A DNA stretch of 64,000 nucleotides from Metapseudomonas resinovorans DSM 21078 (GTDB lineage Bacteria > Pseudomonadota > Gammaproteobacteria > Pseudomonadales > Pseudomonadaceae), in contig NZ_AUIE01000006.1 in assembly GCF_000423545.1 (NCBI RefSeq), forward strand, positions 1 through 64,000, written 5' to 3'. Shown one piece after another: positions 1-8,931 of the stretch. A program made the translations under genes and the position numbers. Numbering within the stretch: the stretch's first letter is position 1; each line of letters begins with the position of its first letter. A model generated the notes under the pieces. It searched no databases, was not told where the DNA came from, and saw nothing but the letters and a program-made list of their open reading frames with translations.

Positions 1-59
1 CTCGCGCCGGCGAGGCACGAACCATCCTGAAGCCCACACGGGCCTGAAACCGGGCAGTC

Positions 60-300
60 GAGGAGGGGCAGCGACTACGCCCCTTCAGGAGGCCGAGCGG
101 AATCGTTGCGCAGGGGGACGAGCGGCATGGATGCCGCGAGAGGCGTGCGGGGCCATGGATGGCCCCTCTCGCCGGGCCCCCGGAGCGACGATGGAGGGAG
201 GGAAGTCCGGCGAAGCCGGACCCGGATGCAGGGGCAAGCCTTTTGCTTCCTTTGGGGCGACTGCCAAAGGGAGGCGCCTGGGAAGGCGAAACCAGAAACA
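60..300. repeat. Dispersed Pseudomonas-type intergenic repeat with several hairpins
   Basis: This gene-free stretch is built from short inverted repeats. GGGGCCAT/ATGGCCCC lies around 150-168, TCCGGC-GAA-GCCGGA around 206-220, and CCTTTGG/CCAAAGG around 250-272. The wording of the block resembles a repeat I have seen at the ends of many Pseudomonas genes, but that is recollection and not a search. Open frames through it have no plausible start or family. The rest of bases 1-406 shows no gene. Confidence 0.5.
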
Positions 301-354
301 TCCGCAGAACTCGGTAATCAACTTGGCTCAGGACGTTCTAGCAACACTTAACGC

Positions 355-400
355 AGACATAGCCAATTCATTCGCCAAGCAGGCCGAAGGTCTGCCCCGC
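355..400. repeat. REP-like element (ATTCATTCGCC type)
   Basis: A partial member of a repeat family seen several times in this window. It has AATTCATTCGCC followed by an imperfect GCAGGCC-GAA-GGTCTGC hairpin, just downstream of the 3' end of the minus-strand CoA-transferase. It may act as a weak terminator or as an mRNA 3'-end stabiliser. Confidence 0.45.
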
Positions 401-406
401 TTGACC

Positions 407-1618
407 TCAAATAGCTCCATCCCCCTTCAGCGCCGTAATCTGCTCGGCGCTGTACCCCAGCCCTGCCAGCACTTCGCTGTTGTGTTCCCCCAGCTCCGGG
501 CCGATCCATTCGGTCGAGCCGGGGGTATCGGAGAGCTTGGGTACGATCCCCGGCATCTTGAACGGCTTGCCGTCCGGCAGCTTCGCCGAGAGGAACATCT
601 CGCGGGCGAGGAATTGCGGGTCGGCGAACATGTCCTCGGCGGAGAAGATACGGCTGGCCGGCACTTCGGCGCGATTGAGCACCGACAGTACCTCCTCCAG
701 CGGCAGCCCACCCACCCAGCGGTCGATCACCCCATAGAGCTCATCCCGACGTGCGTCACGACCGTCGTTGCTGGCCAGTTGCGGGTCGTTGGCAAGGTCC
801 TCGCGGCCGATGGCGAGCATGAAGCGCTTGAAGATGGCATCGCCGTTGGCGCCGATCTGTACATGACGGCCGTCAGCGGCCGTGTGAATGGAGGAGGGGG
901 TGATACCTGGCATGATGTTGCCGGTGCGTTCGCGGATGAAACCGAAGACATCGAACTCCGGCACCATGCTTTCCATCATCGCGAACACCGCCTCATAGAG
1001 CGCCACGTCCACCACCTGGCCCTGGCCGCCGTTCACCTCGCGGTGGCGCAGCGCCATCAGAGCACCGATCACGCCCCACAGGGCGGCGATGGAGTCACCG
1101 ATGGAAATCCCGGTGCGCACCGGCGGACGGTCCTCGAAGCCGGTGATATAGCGCAGCCCGCCCATGGACTCACCGACGGCACCGAATCCTGGCTGGTCCT
1201 TGTAGGGGCCACTCTGGCCGAACCCGGACAGCCGCACCATCACCAGCTTCGGGTTCAGGGCGTGGATGACGTCCCAGCCCAGGCCCAGCTTCTCCAGCAC
1301 ACCGGGGCGGAAGTTCTCGATCAGGATGTCCGCGTCGGCCAGCAGCCGCTTGAGGATGTCCTGGCCGTCGGGGTGCTTGAGGTTCAGCGTCAGCGACTTC
1401 TTGTTGCGTGCCTGCACGAACCACCAGAGCGAGGTGCCCTCGTACAGCTTGCGCCACTTGCGTAGCGGGTCGCCGCCGTCGGGGGATTCGATCTTGATGA
1501 CTTCGGCACCGAATTCGGCGCACAGGCGGGACGCGAAGGGGCCGGCGATCAGGGTACCGAGCTCAATCACCTTGAGGCCGGCGAGGGGTTTGGCGGGGGC
1601 GTTCATCGGGTTATCCAT
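407..1618 (-). CDS. CaiB/BaiF family (class III) CoA-transferase
   Basis: A 403-residue protein of the formyl-CoA transferase/CaiB/BaiF family, which moves CoA between organic acids through an acyl-aspartyl enzyme intermediate. The N-terminus (LAGLKVIELGTLIAGPFASR) is the typical Rossmann entry. The conserved catalytic aspartate is probably D175 in SIGDSIAALWG. Length is normal for the family. No dehydrogenase or hydratase partner lies next to it, so the acyl substrate cannot be inferred. The start at 1618 precedes the family's first conserved block closely; an in-frame Met at residue 5 is an alternative. It is divergent from the diguanylate cyclase. Confidence 0.88.
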   Translation of the reverse strand: MDNPMNAPAKPLAGLKVIELGTLIAGPFASRLCAEFGAEVIKIESPDGGDPLRKWRKLYEGTSLWWFVQARNKKSLTLNLKHPDGQDILKRLLADADILIENFRPGVLEKLGLGWDVIHALNPKLVMVRLSGFGQSGPYKDQPGFGAVGESMGGLRYITGFEDRPPVRTGISIGDSIAALWGVIGALMALRHREVNGGQGQVVDVALYEAVFAMMESMVPEFDVFGFIRERTGNIMPGITPSSIHTAADGRHVQIGANGDAIFKRFMLAIGREDLANDPQLASNDGRDARRDELYGVIDRWVGGLPLEEVLSVLNRAEVPASRIFSAEDMFADPQFLAREMFLSAKLPDGKPFKMPGIVPKLSDTPGSTEWIGPELGEHNSEVLAGLGYSAEQITALKGDGAI

Positions 1619-1806
1619 GGGCCAGGCAATGGCGGCGACTCTACCCCGTGGGGCCGATAGCGAACAGTCCGGTTTGCCGCTGGCGCACCTTCCCGGGCCG
1701 ACTTAAAGTGCTTGCAGGACCCACATTCTCGCGCGCCGACCGCCATGCCAACACGCTTCGCAACTGCCTGCCACTTGTCGCCCGGTTCGCGCTGGGAGGG
1801 GGGCTT

Positions 1807-2961
1807 ATGCAGCTGAATGTCCCCACTCTGGTGCTGGTGGATATCTACGTTCTCGCCCTGGTGGGGCTGCTCATGCTGCACGCCTGGCGCCGTGGCCGCC
1901 GCGAGCCGACCCTCGGCTACCTGGCCGCCATGCTGTTGCTTGGCGCCCTGGGCACCGTGCTGGGCAGCTTGCGCGGCATGGGCATGGATTTCGTCCCCCT
2001 GGTGCTGGGCAACGTGGTGCTGCACGTCTGTGCGGCCATGAACTGGACCGCCATGCGGGTGTTCGTCGGGCGTCAGCCGCACCTGCCGGGTATCTGCGCC
2101 GGTGCCGTGATCTGGGCGGTGCTCTGCCTCAACCCGGCCTTCTACGAATCACTCACGGTAAGGGTGGCGGTCAGTTCGCTGATCACTGTCTGCTATTGCG
2201 GGCTCAGTGCCTACGAGCTCTGGCGCAGCCGCGCAAGCCTTGAAGTGGCCTACATGCCGGCTTTGGCACTGACCCTGTTCCACATGGTCTTCTACAGCGT
2301 GCGCATCGTGGTCGACCGTGGCATGCCCTTCGAGCAGGCGGTCGCGAGTTCCGGCCAGGGCACCAGCTTCTTCTCCCTGCTGGTGTTCGAAACCCTGCTC
2401 TACGCCATCGGTATCGCCTTCGTCACCCTGGCCATGGTCAAGGAGCGTGCCGAACTGAAGTTCCGCGCAGCCGCCTATTGCGACCCGCTCACCGGCGTCG
2501 GCAACCGTCGCGCCTTCATGGCCACGGGCGAATACCTGGTGGAAAGCTGCGAGCACCGCGGTGAACCGGTGGCCCTGCTGCTCTGTGACCTCGACCATTT
2601 CAAGCGTCTCAACGACAGCTATGGCCACGCCACCGGTGACGAGGCCCTGGTCGCCTTCACCCGCGTTGCCGCCGGCAGCATGCGTAAGCAGGACGTGTTT
2701 GGCCGCATCGGTGGCGAGGAGTTTGCCTGCTTGCTGGCCGATGCCGACGACGAGGCCGGCGCACAGGTGGCCGAGCGTATTCGCCGCGAGTTCGCAGAGC
2801 TGCCGTTCCAGGAGCCGGGTGCGCTCAGCGTCAGTATCGGTATCGTCAGTTCAAAGGAGGCCGGTTACGACCTGTTCCGCCTGCTCTCCCTGGCCGACGA
2901 TGCCCTCTACGACGCCAAGGACAAGGGCCGCAACCGCATCCAGCGCTACCCCGCCGATTAG
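1807..2961 (+). CDS. Membrane-anchored diguanylate cyclase (GGDEF)
   Basis: About 384 residues. Roughly seven hydrophobic helices fill residues 5-215, followed by a C-terminal GGDEF domain that makes cyclic di-GMP from two GTP. The active-site signature is GGEEF at residues 302-306. An RxxD inhibitory-site motif (RKQD, residues 293-296) lies five residues upstream, so product inhibition is likely. No EAL domain is present. The ATG at 1807 follows a strong purine-rich site (GGGAGGGGGGC); the longer frame from 1648 lacks support. The ligand sensed by the membrane domain is unknown. It is separated from YaeQ by about 70 bases. Confidence 0.9.
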   Translation: MQLNVPTLVLVDIYVLALVGLLMLHAWRRGRREPTLGYLAAMLLLGALGTVLGSLRGMGMDFVPLVLGNVVLHVCAAMNWTAMRVFVGRQPHLPGICAGAVIWAVLCLNPAFYESLTVRVAVSSLITVCYCGLSAYELWRSRASLEVAYMPALALTLFHMVFYSVRIVVDRGMPFEQAVASSGQGTSFFSLLVFETLLYAIGIAFVTLAMVKERAELKFRAAAYCDPLTGVGNRRAFMATGEYLVESCEHRGEPVALLLCDLDHFKRLNDSYGHATGDEALVAFTRVAAGSMRKQDVFGRIGGEEFACLLADADDEAGAQVAERIRREFAELPFQEPGALSVSIGIVSSKEAGYDLFRLLSLADDALYDAKDKGRNRIQRYPAD

Positions 2962-3033
2962 CCGGAAGGCCCAGCCACGACAGTGGAATCAGGGTAGACT
3001 TGCCGCCCTCCGAGAATCATCAAGAAGCCCGAC

Positions 3034-3573
3034 ATGGCCCTCCAAGCGACCCCCTACAAAGTCGAACTCAACCTCACCGACCTCGATCGCAGCGTCTACG
3101 AGAACCTGCGTTTCACCGTCGCCAAGCACCCGTCGGAAACCGAGGAGCGACTGGCCGTCCGCCTGATCGCCTACATCCTCTGGTACCACGAGCAGCTGGC
3201 CTTCGGTCGTGGCCTGTCGGACGTGGACGAGCCCGCGCTGTGGGAGAAGAGCCTGGACGACCGTGTGTTGCACTGGATCGAAGTGGGTCAGCCCGATGCC
3301 GAGCGCATAACCTGGTGCTCGCGCCGTACCGAGCGCTTCAGCCTGGTGACCTACGGCAACCTGCGGGTCTGGCAGACCAAGGTGCTGGACGGCGTGCGCA
3401 GCCTGAAGAACATCAACGTCGTTGCCGTGCAGCAGGAAGCCCTGGAAGAACTGGCCCGTGACCTGCCGCGTTCGATCAGCTGGAGCGTGATGATCAGCGA
3501 CGGTTCCCTGTTCATCACCGACGAGCGCGGCCAGCATGAAATCCCGCTGGAGTGGCTGGTCGGGGAGCGCTGA
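3034..3573 (+). CDS. yaeQ: YaeQ family protein
   Basis: A 179-residue cytosolic protein of the YaeQ family, full length. Characteristic stretches include FTVAKHPSETEERLAVRLIA near residue 28 and the C-terminal half ending IPLEWLVGER. The fold is related to PD-(D/E)xK nucleases, but no nuclease function is established. An old link to RfaH-like transcription anti-termination is weak. It sits about 100 bases before recJ in the same direction, so co-transcription is possible. Confidence 0.88.
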   Translation: MALQATPYKVELNLTDLDRSVYENLRFTVAKHPSETEERLAVRLIAYILWYHEQLAFGRGLSDVDEPALWEKSLDDRVLHWIEVGQPDAERITWCSRRTERFSLVTYGNLRVWQTKVLDGVRSLKNINVVAVQQEALEELARDLPRSISWSVMISDGSLFITDERGQHEIPLEWLVGER

Positions 3574-3673
3574 TCGGAGATCCGGAGGATTTCCGGGGCA
3601 GGGCATCAGGCCCTCGCCCCAAGGCCCTTTCCCGGGAGGGAGAGGGGAAGTCGAGTCAAAGATTGGACCTTTC

Positions 3674-5389
3674 ATGCGTATCGAACACCGCGTCCTGCCC
3701 GATGTCCTGCCTGACCTGGGCGACCTGCCACCGCTGCTGACCCGCCTCTATGCTTCCCGGGGCGTGCAATCCGCGACGGAACTGGACAAGAGCCTGGCGC
3801 GGTTGATCCCCTACCAGCAGCTCAAAGGCATCGACGCCGCCGTGGCGCTGCTGGTGGAGGCCCTGCAGAAGCGCCAGCGCATCCTCTACGTCGGCGACTT
3901 CGACGCCGATGGCGCCACCGCCAGCAGCGTCGGCGTGCTCGGCCTGCGCATGCTCGGTGCCTTCCATGTCGATTACCTGGTGCCCAACCGTTTCGAGTAT
4001 GGCTACGGCCTGACCCCGGAAATCGTCGCCGTCGCCCTGGAGCGCAAACCGGACCTGCTGGTGACCGTGGATAACGGCATCTCCAGCGTCGAAGGCGTTG
4101 CCGCAGCCAAGTCCGCGGGGCTGAAGGTACTGGTGACCGACCACCACCTGCCGGGCCCGGAGCTGCCGGCGGCCGACGCCATCGTCAACCCCAACCAGCC
4201 CGGTTGTGACTTCCCCAGCAAATCCCTGGCCGGTGTCGGCGTCATCTTCTACGTGCTGATGGCCCTGCGGGCACGCCTGCGCGAGCTGGACTGGTTCAAT
4301 CGTACTGGCCTCAAGGAACCCAACCTGGGCGACCTGCTGGACCTGGTGGCGCTGGGCAGCGTAGCCGACGTGGTGCCCCTGGACGCCAACAACCGCATCC
4401 TGGTGCACCAGGGCCTGGCGCGCATCCGCGCAGGCCGCGCGCGGGCTGGCCTCAAGGCGATTTTAGAAGTCGCCGGCCGGCCGGCTGGCCGCATCACGTC
4501 GACCGACCTCGGCTTTATCCTCGGCCCGCGCCTGAATGCCGCCGGCCGCCTGGACGACATGAGCCTGGGCATCGAGTGCCTGCTTTGCGAAGACGAAGCC
4601 CTGGCCCGTGACATGGCGGTGCAACTGGATCAGCTCAACCAGGACCGCAAGGCTATCGAGCAAGGCATGCAGCGCGAGGCCCTGGCCCAGCTGAAGAACC
4701 TGCCCATCGAAGACATGCCGTTCGGCCTCTGCGTGTTCGAGCCGGACTGGCACCAGGGCGTGATCGGCATCCTCGCCTCGCGGCTGAAGGAGCGCTACCA
4801 CCGCCCGACCATCGCCTTTGCCGATGCCGGCGACGGCCTGCTGAAGGGCTCGGCGCGTTCGGTGCCGGGTTTCCACATCCGCGATGCGCTGGACGCCGTT
4901 GCTGCCCGCCATCCGGGCCTGATCAGCAAATTCGGTGGTCATGCCATGGCCGCCGGCCTGTCCCTGCCTGTGGAAAACTTTGGCGCCTTCGCTGCCGCCT
5001 TCGACGCTGAGACCCGTCGGCAGCTCAGCGAGGATGACCTTACTGGCCGTCTGCTCTCCGACGGCCAACTGAGCATCGCGGAGTTCCACCTGGAGCTCGC
5101 CCGCGCCCTGCGCCTGGCCGGTCCCTGGGGCCAGCACTTCCCCGAGCCGTTGTTCCATGGCGTATTCCAGATCGTCCAGCAGCGGCTGGTCGGCGAGCGC
5201 CACCTGAAGCTGGTGCTGAAAAGTGAATGCGGTTCGGTGCAACTGGACGGCATCGCCTTCAACATCGACCGCGAGCAATGGCCCAACGCCAGCGTGCGCT
5301 GGGCCGAGGTGGCCTACAAACTGGACGTCAACGAATACCGTGGCCAGGAAAGCGTGCAACTGATGGTCGCCCACATCGCCCCGCGCTGA
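3674..5389 (+). CDS. recJ: Single-stranded-DNA-specific exonuclease RecJ
   Basis: A 571-residue 5'-3' ssDNA exonuclease used in recombination, mismatch and base-excision repair. DHH-family metal motifs are visible: DFDADG at residues 75-80 and DHH at 156-158. The DHHA1 part contains GGHAMAAGLSL, and an OB-like C-terminal domain follows. Length fits bacterial RecJ (about 570-580). I chose the ATG at 3674 because the frame upstream of it is GC-rich non-family sequence that runs into the end of yaeQ. Confidence 0.96.
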   Translation: MRIEHRVLPDVLPDLGDLPPLLTRLYASRGVQSATELDKSLARLIPYQQLKGIDAAVALLVEALQKRQRILYVGDFDADGATASSVGVLGLRMLGAFHVDYLVPNRFEYGYGLTPEIVAVALERKPDLLVTVDNGISSVEGVAAAKSAGLKVLVTDHHLPGPELPAADAIVNPNQPGCDFPSKSLAGVGVIFYVLMALRARLRELDWFNRTGLKEPNLGDLLDLVALGSVADVVPLDANNRILVHQGLARIRAGRARAGLKAILEVAGRPAGRITSTDLGFILGPRLNAAGRLDDMSLGIECLLCEDEALARDMAVQLDQLNQDRKAIEQGMQREALAQLKNLPIEDMPFGLCVFEPDWHQGVIGILASRLKERYHRPTIAFADAGDGLLKGSARSVPGFHIRDALDAVAARHPGLISKFGGHAMAAGLSLPVENFGAFAAAFDAETRRQLSEDDLTGRLLSDGQLSIAEFHLELARALRLAGPWGQHFPEPLFHGVFQIVQQRLVGERHLKLVLKSECGSVQLDGIAFNIDREQWPNASVRWAEVAYKLDVNEYRGQESVQLMVAHIAPR

Positions 5390-5399
5390 CGCGAATGGT

Positions 5400-5556
5400 T
5401 GTGGGGGCGAATTCATTGGCTCTGTCTGCATGACGTGTTGCAAGCAGCTGCATTGCCCGTAGGAGCTGGCTCTTGGCCCGATGGTCAATCTCTCGCAACA
5501 GCTCGCGCAGACCCGCGAGGCAGGCCTTCGGCCTGCTTGGCGATTGAAATCGCCGC
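5400..5556. repeat. REP-like intergenic elements downstream of recJ
   Basis: The 351-base gap between recJ and the YCII gene holds no convincing gene. It contains a GCGAATTCATTGG fragment near 5408, a perfect GCAGGCC-TTC-GGCCTGC hairpin at 5520-5536 and GGCGATT-GA-AATCGCC at 5539-5554. These are typical Pseudomonas REP-like palindromes. The remainder (5557-5740) should hold the promoter of the downstream pair, but I see no strong -35/-10 match. Confidence 0.5.
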
Positions 5557-5740
5557 TACTTGCTCATCCGTCACCCTACCCTCGCAAACCTCCGATCCGG
5601 GTCTACGCTGTTCCAGTCCCGCGTCCCTGAAAAAAATTTCGTCCTGTTGTCGATCTGGTCCTTTCCCCATCGACCAATAAGCACAGTCAGCAGGCACGGG
5701 CCGCAGGCTGGAGTTCATGCCACCCAACAGGAGAACAACA

Positions 5741-6163
5741 ATGCGCTTCATGGTGATTGTCAAAGCAACCAAGGAATCGGAAGCCGGCATCATGCCGAGC
5801 ACGGAACTGCTCACGGCCATGGGCCAGTACAACGAGGAGCTGGTGAACGCCGGCATCCTGCTTGCCGGCGAGGGCCTGCACCCCAGCTCCAGGGGCGCGC
5901 GGGTGGTGTTCAAGGGCAAGGACCGCGCCGTGATCGACGGCCCCTTCGCGGAAACCAAGGAGCTGATCGCCGGCTTCTGGCTGTTCAAGGTCAATTCCCT
6001 GGAAGAGTGCATCGACTGGGTCAAGCGTTGCCCCAACCCCATGCTGTCCGATTCCGAGATCGAAATCCGCCAGGTGTTCGAGGCCGAGGATTTTGGTGAG
6101 GAGTTCACCCCCGAACTGCGCGAACAGGAACAGCGCGTCTTCGAGAAAGCCGGGCAGCAGTGA
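5741..6163 (+). CDS. YCII/DGPF domain protein
   Basis: A 140-residue protein of the YCII-related (DGPF) family, dimeric alpha/beta ferredoxin-like proteins with poorly defined roles. The motif that names the family is present (DGPFAETKELIAGFWL, starting near residue 66). The ATG at 5741 has an AGGAG site 8-12 bases upstream; the longer frame from 5717 lacks one. It is followed 29 bases later by a VOC-fold protein. In other bacteria this pair usually accompanies an ECF sigma factor, which is absent here. Confidence 0.85.
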   Translation: MRFMVIVKATKESEAGIMPSTELLTAMGQYNEELVNAGILLAGEGLHPSSRGARVVFKGKDRAVIDGPFAETKELIAGFWLFKVNSLEECIDWVKRCPNPMLSDSEIEIRQVFEAEDFGEEFTPELREQEQRVFEKAGQQ

Positions 6164-6192
6164 CCGCCGTCCACCACGGACAGGAGACCCTC

Positions 6193-6606
6193 ATGAAAAT
6201 CGATCCCTACCTCACGTTCGATGGCCAGTGCGGCCCGGCCTTCCAGTTCTACGCCAAGGTGCTCAACGGCACCCTGGAAGCCTTCCTGAGCTTCGCCGAA
6301 AGCCCGGCCAGCGACGACGTCCCGGAGAACTTCCGCGACAAGATCATGCATGCCCGACTAGCGGTGGGGGACCAGGTGATCATGGGCTCGGACTGCCCGC
6401 CCCAGGCGCCTTTCGAAGGCGTCCGCGGCATCAGCATTTCGATCAACGTCGACCGCATAGTCGAGGCCGAGCGGGTGTTCAACGCCCTGGCCGAAGGTGG
6501 CCAGGTGCAGATGCCCCTGGCGCAAACCTTCTGGGCCGCGCGCTTCGGCATGCTGGTGGACCGCTTCGGCGTGCCCTGGATGATCAACTGCGAGAAGGAT
6601 CAGTAA
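6193..6606 (+). CDS. VOC superfamily protein, PhnB-like
   Basis: A 137-residue single-chain VOC (glyoxalase/bleomycin-resistance fold) protein of the PhnB-like branch. The diagnostic start PYLTFDGQCGPAFQFYAKVL and the late block FWAARFGMLVDRFGVPWMIN are both present. PhnB-like proteins are often misnamed 3-demethylubiquinone methyltransferase; no methyltransferase motif exists here. Start 6193 is preceded by CAGGAGACCCTC. It likely shares a transcript with the YCII gene and ends before a strong hairpin. Confidence 0.85.
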   Translation: MKIDPYLTFDGQCGPAFQFYAKVLNGTLEAFLSFAESPASDDVPENFRDKIMHARLAVGDQVIMGSDCPPQAPFEGVRGISISINVDRIVEAERVFNALAEGGQVQMPLAQTFWAARFGMLVDRFGVPWMINCEKDQ

Positions 6607-6616
6607 TCCGCAGAAA

Positions 6617-6651
6617 GCCCATAACGCCGGAGATACTCCGGCGTTATGGGC
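6617..6651. terminator. Perfect 16-bp hairpin after the VOC gene
   Basis: GCCCATAACGCCGGAG (6617-6632), loop ATA and the exact complement (6636-6651). There is no run of T after the stem, so it is either a poor intrinsic terminator or an RNA-processing stem. It separates the YCII/VOC pair from the SulP gene. Confidence 0.6.
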
Positions 6652-6685
6652 CTAAGCTTCTGGAGTCGAATCGGGGACGACTCCC

Positions 6686-8392
6686 ATGCGTATGACCCAC
6701 TGGCTGCGTGACTACGCCAGCCGCTTCCATTACCGCCGAGAATGGCTGCGCACCGACATCGTCGCTGGCCTGTCGGTGGCCGCAGTGCAGATTCCCACCG
6801 CCATCGCCTATGCGCAGATCATCGGCTTTCCCGCGCAGGTGGGTCTCTATGCCTGCATCCTGCCGATGCTGATCTACGCCCTGGTCGGTGGTTCGCGGCA
6901 ACTGATGGTCGGCCCCGACGCAGCCACCGCCGCGATGGTCGCCGCAGCCATCACACCGCTCGCCGCCGGCGATCCGCAGCGCCTGGTGCACCTGTCGATG
7001 ATCGTCGCCGTGATGGTCGGCCTGTTGTCCATCGTTGCCGGATTCATTCGCGCCGGTTTCATTGCCAGCTTCCTTTCGCGACCCATCCTGGTGGGTTACC
7101 TCAACGGCATCGGGCTCAGCCTGCTGGCCGGGCAGTTGGGCAAGCTGCTGGGTTACCAGAGCGAGACCAGCGGTTTCATCGCCGGGCTGCTGGCAATGAT
7201 TCGCAACCTCGCCAATACCCACTTGCCGACCCTGGGGCTGGGGGCCGCCACCCTGCTGCTGCTGATCCTCCTGCCCAGGCGTTGGCCGCGGCTGCCCGTC
7301 TCCCTGGTCGCCCTCGTGCTCGCATCGGTGGCGGCCGTCTGGCTGCAACTGGACCGGCACGGAGTGGCGCTGCTGGGCGCCGTTCCGGCCGGCCTGCCGG
7401 AGCTGAGCTGGCCGAAGACCAACTACCACGAGCTGCTCGGCCTGCTGCGCGACGCCACCGGTATCACCATCGTCAGCTTCTGCAGTGCCATGCTCACCGC
7501 GCGCAGCTTCGCCGCCCGCCACGGCTACGCCATCGATGCCAACCGCGAATTCATCGCCCTGGGGCTGGCCAACATCGGCGCCGGGGTGTCGCAGTCCTTC
7601 GTCATCAGCGGTGCGGATTCGCGCACGGCGGTGAATGACCTGGTGGGCGGCAAGACGCAGATGGTCAGCGTGGTGGTGGCCCTGGTGATAGTCGCGGTGC
7701 TGGTGTTCCTCCACGGCCCGCTGGCCTGGGTGCCCATTGCAGCCCTGGGCGCGGTGCTGATGCTGGCCGGCTGGGGGCTGATCGATTTCCGCGCGCTGAA
7801 GGCCTTCTGGCGCCTCAGCCGCTTCGAGTGCGGCCTCTGCCTGCTGACAACCGTGGGCGTGCTGGGTGTCGGTGTGCTGCCCGGCATCTTCGTTGCCGTA
7901 GCCCTGGCCCTGTTGCGTCTGTTGTACCTCACCTATCGTCCCAGCGACGCGGAGCTTGGCTGGGTGGAGGGTGTGGACGGCCAAGTGGAGCTTGGGCGTT
8001 ATCCACAGGCCACCACCTTGCCGGGGCTGATCATCTACCGATTCGACGCGCCGCTGCTGTTCTTCAATGCCGATTACTTCAAGCAGCGCCTGCTGGCTGT
8101 GGTGGAGCGGGCGGAAGACCCGCGCGCGGTGCTGCTCAACGCCGAAACCATGATCAACCTGGATGTTACGGGCCTGGCCACCTTGCGTGAGGTGCAGGAA
8201 ACCCTCGCGGCCCGGGGCGTTTTTCTCGGTTTTGCCCGTCTCTTCGGTCCGGCCCACGACCTGCTGCAACGCTCCGGGCAGTTTGGCGAGCTGAAACCGC
8301 CGCTGGTGTTCAGCTCGGTACGTGCCGGCATCAATGCCTACCGCATCTGGCTGGCGAAGCAGGCCTTGCAGGACAAGGATGCGGTCGCGTAA
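6686..8392 (+). CDS. SulP (SLC26) family anion transporter with STAS domain
   Basis: A 568-residue inner-membrane transporter. Residues 1-410 carry the SulP fold with 10-14 hydrophobic helices; the signature region includes AAVQIPTAIAYAQIIGFPAQ near residue 31 and the QLMVGPDAAT segment. A cytosolic STAS domain occupies about 435-550 (RFDAPLLFFNADYFKQRL, then NLDVTGLATL). SulP proteins move sulfate, bicarbonate or dicarboxylates; the substrate is not predictable here. The cytosine deaminase gene starts 37 bases downstream, so both may be on one mRNA. Confidence 0.92.
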   Translation: MRMTHWLRDYASRFHYRREWLRTDIVAGLSVAAVQIPTAIAYAQIIGFPAQVGLYACILPMLIYALVGGSRQLMVGPDAATAAMVAAAITPLAAGDPQRLVHLSMIVAVMVGLLSIVAGFIRAGFIASFLSRPILVGYLNGIGLSLLAGQLGKLLGYQSETSGFIAGLLAMIRNLANTHLPTLGLGAATLLLLILLPRRWPRLPVSLVALVLASVAAVWLQLDRHGVALLGAVPAGLPELSWPKTNYHELLGLLRDATGITIVSFCSAMLTARSFAARHGYAIDANREFIALGLANIGAGVSQSFVISGADSRTAVNDLVGGKTQMVSVVVALVIVAVLVFLHGPLAWVPIAALGAVLMLAGWGLIDFRALKAFWRLSRFECGLCLLTTVGVLGVGVLPGIFVAVALALLRLLYLTYRPSDAELGWVEGVDGQVELGRYPQATTLPGLIIYRFDAPLLFFNADYFKQRLLAVVERAEDPRAVLLNAETMINLDVTGLATLREVQETLAARGVFLGFARLFGPAHDLLQRSGQFGELKPPLVFSSVRAGINAYRIWLAKQALQDKDAVA

Positions 8393-8429
8393 ACAACCTG
8401 GCTCACCCACTGGATAACAAGGAACGACC

Positions 8430-8876
8430 ATGGACCCTTTCATGCAAGCCGCCATCGAAGAAGCCCGCCAGGGCCTGGCCGAGGGCGGGATTCCCATCGG
8501 CTCGGTGATCGTCCACAAGGGCCGCATCATCGGTCGGGGCCATAACCGCCGTATTCAGGAAGGCAGTGCGATCAAGCACGGCGAGATGGACGCCTTCGAG
8601 AACGCCGGCCGCCAGCCCGCCAGCGTCTACCGCGAGGCGGTGCTCTACACCACGCTGTCGCCGTGTGCCATGTGCAGCGGCGCCATCCTGCTCTATGGGA
8701 TTCCCAAGGTGATCATCGGCGAGAACCGCACCTTCATGGGCGAGGAGGAGCTGCTGCGCTCCCGTGGCGTGGAGCTGGAGGTCCTGCAGGACGCCGAATG
8801 CGTGAAGCTCATGGAGGATTTCATCGAAGCCCGGCCGGAGTTGTGGAACGAGGATATTGGCGAGCCGACGGCCTGA
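8430..8876 (+). CDS. Zinc-dependent cytosine deaminase, yeast Fcy1-like
   Basis: A 148-residue CDA-fold deaminase converting cytosine to uracil and ammonia. The zinc ligands and proton shuttle are visible: HGE at 50-52 and PCAMC with C79 and C82. The C-terminal FIEARPELWNEDIGE closely resembles the end of yeast Fcy1, whose substrate-contacting aspartate matches D142. This argues for true cytosine deaminase rather than tRNA adenosine deaminase TadA or guanine deaminase. It is unlike the larger CodA amidohydrolase. The start follows an AAGGAACGACC site. Confidence 0.87.
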   Translation: MDPFMQAAIEEARQGLAEGGIPIGSVIVHKGRIIGRGHNRRIQEGSAIKHGEMDAFENAGRQPASVYREAVLYTTLSPCAMCSGAILLYGIPKVIIGENRTFMGEEELLRSRGVELEVLQDAECVKLMEDFIEARPELWNEDIGEPTA

Positions 8877-8931
8877 TCCCAAACCAGCGCCACATCCGTA
8901 TCGCCCCCCCCCGGCGCACGCCAGTGGGCAT

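Noticed and set aside
131-1465. A 444-codon plus-strand frame over the CoA-transferase
   Set aside because: It is antisense to a clear CaiB-family gene and begins within a dispersed repeat.
1648-1806. N-terminal extension of the diguanylate cyclase
   Set aside because: There is no ribosome site at 1648 and the added residues are not membrane-like, whereas 1807 has a strong purine-rich site.
6644-8530. A 628-codon open frame on the minus strand
   Set aside because: It is antisense to the SulP transporter; the sequence is Gln/His/Gly-rich with no domain.
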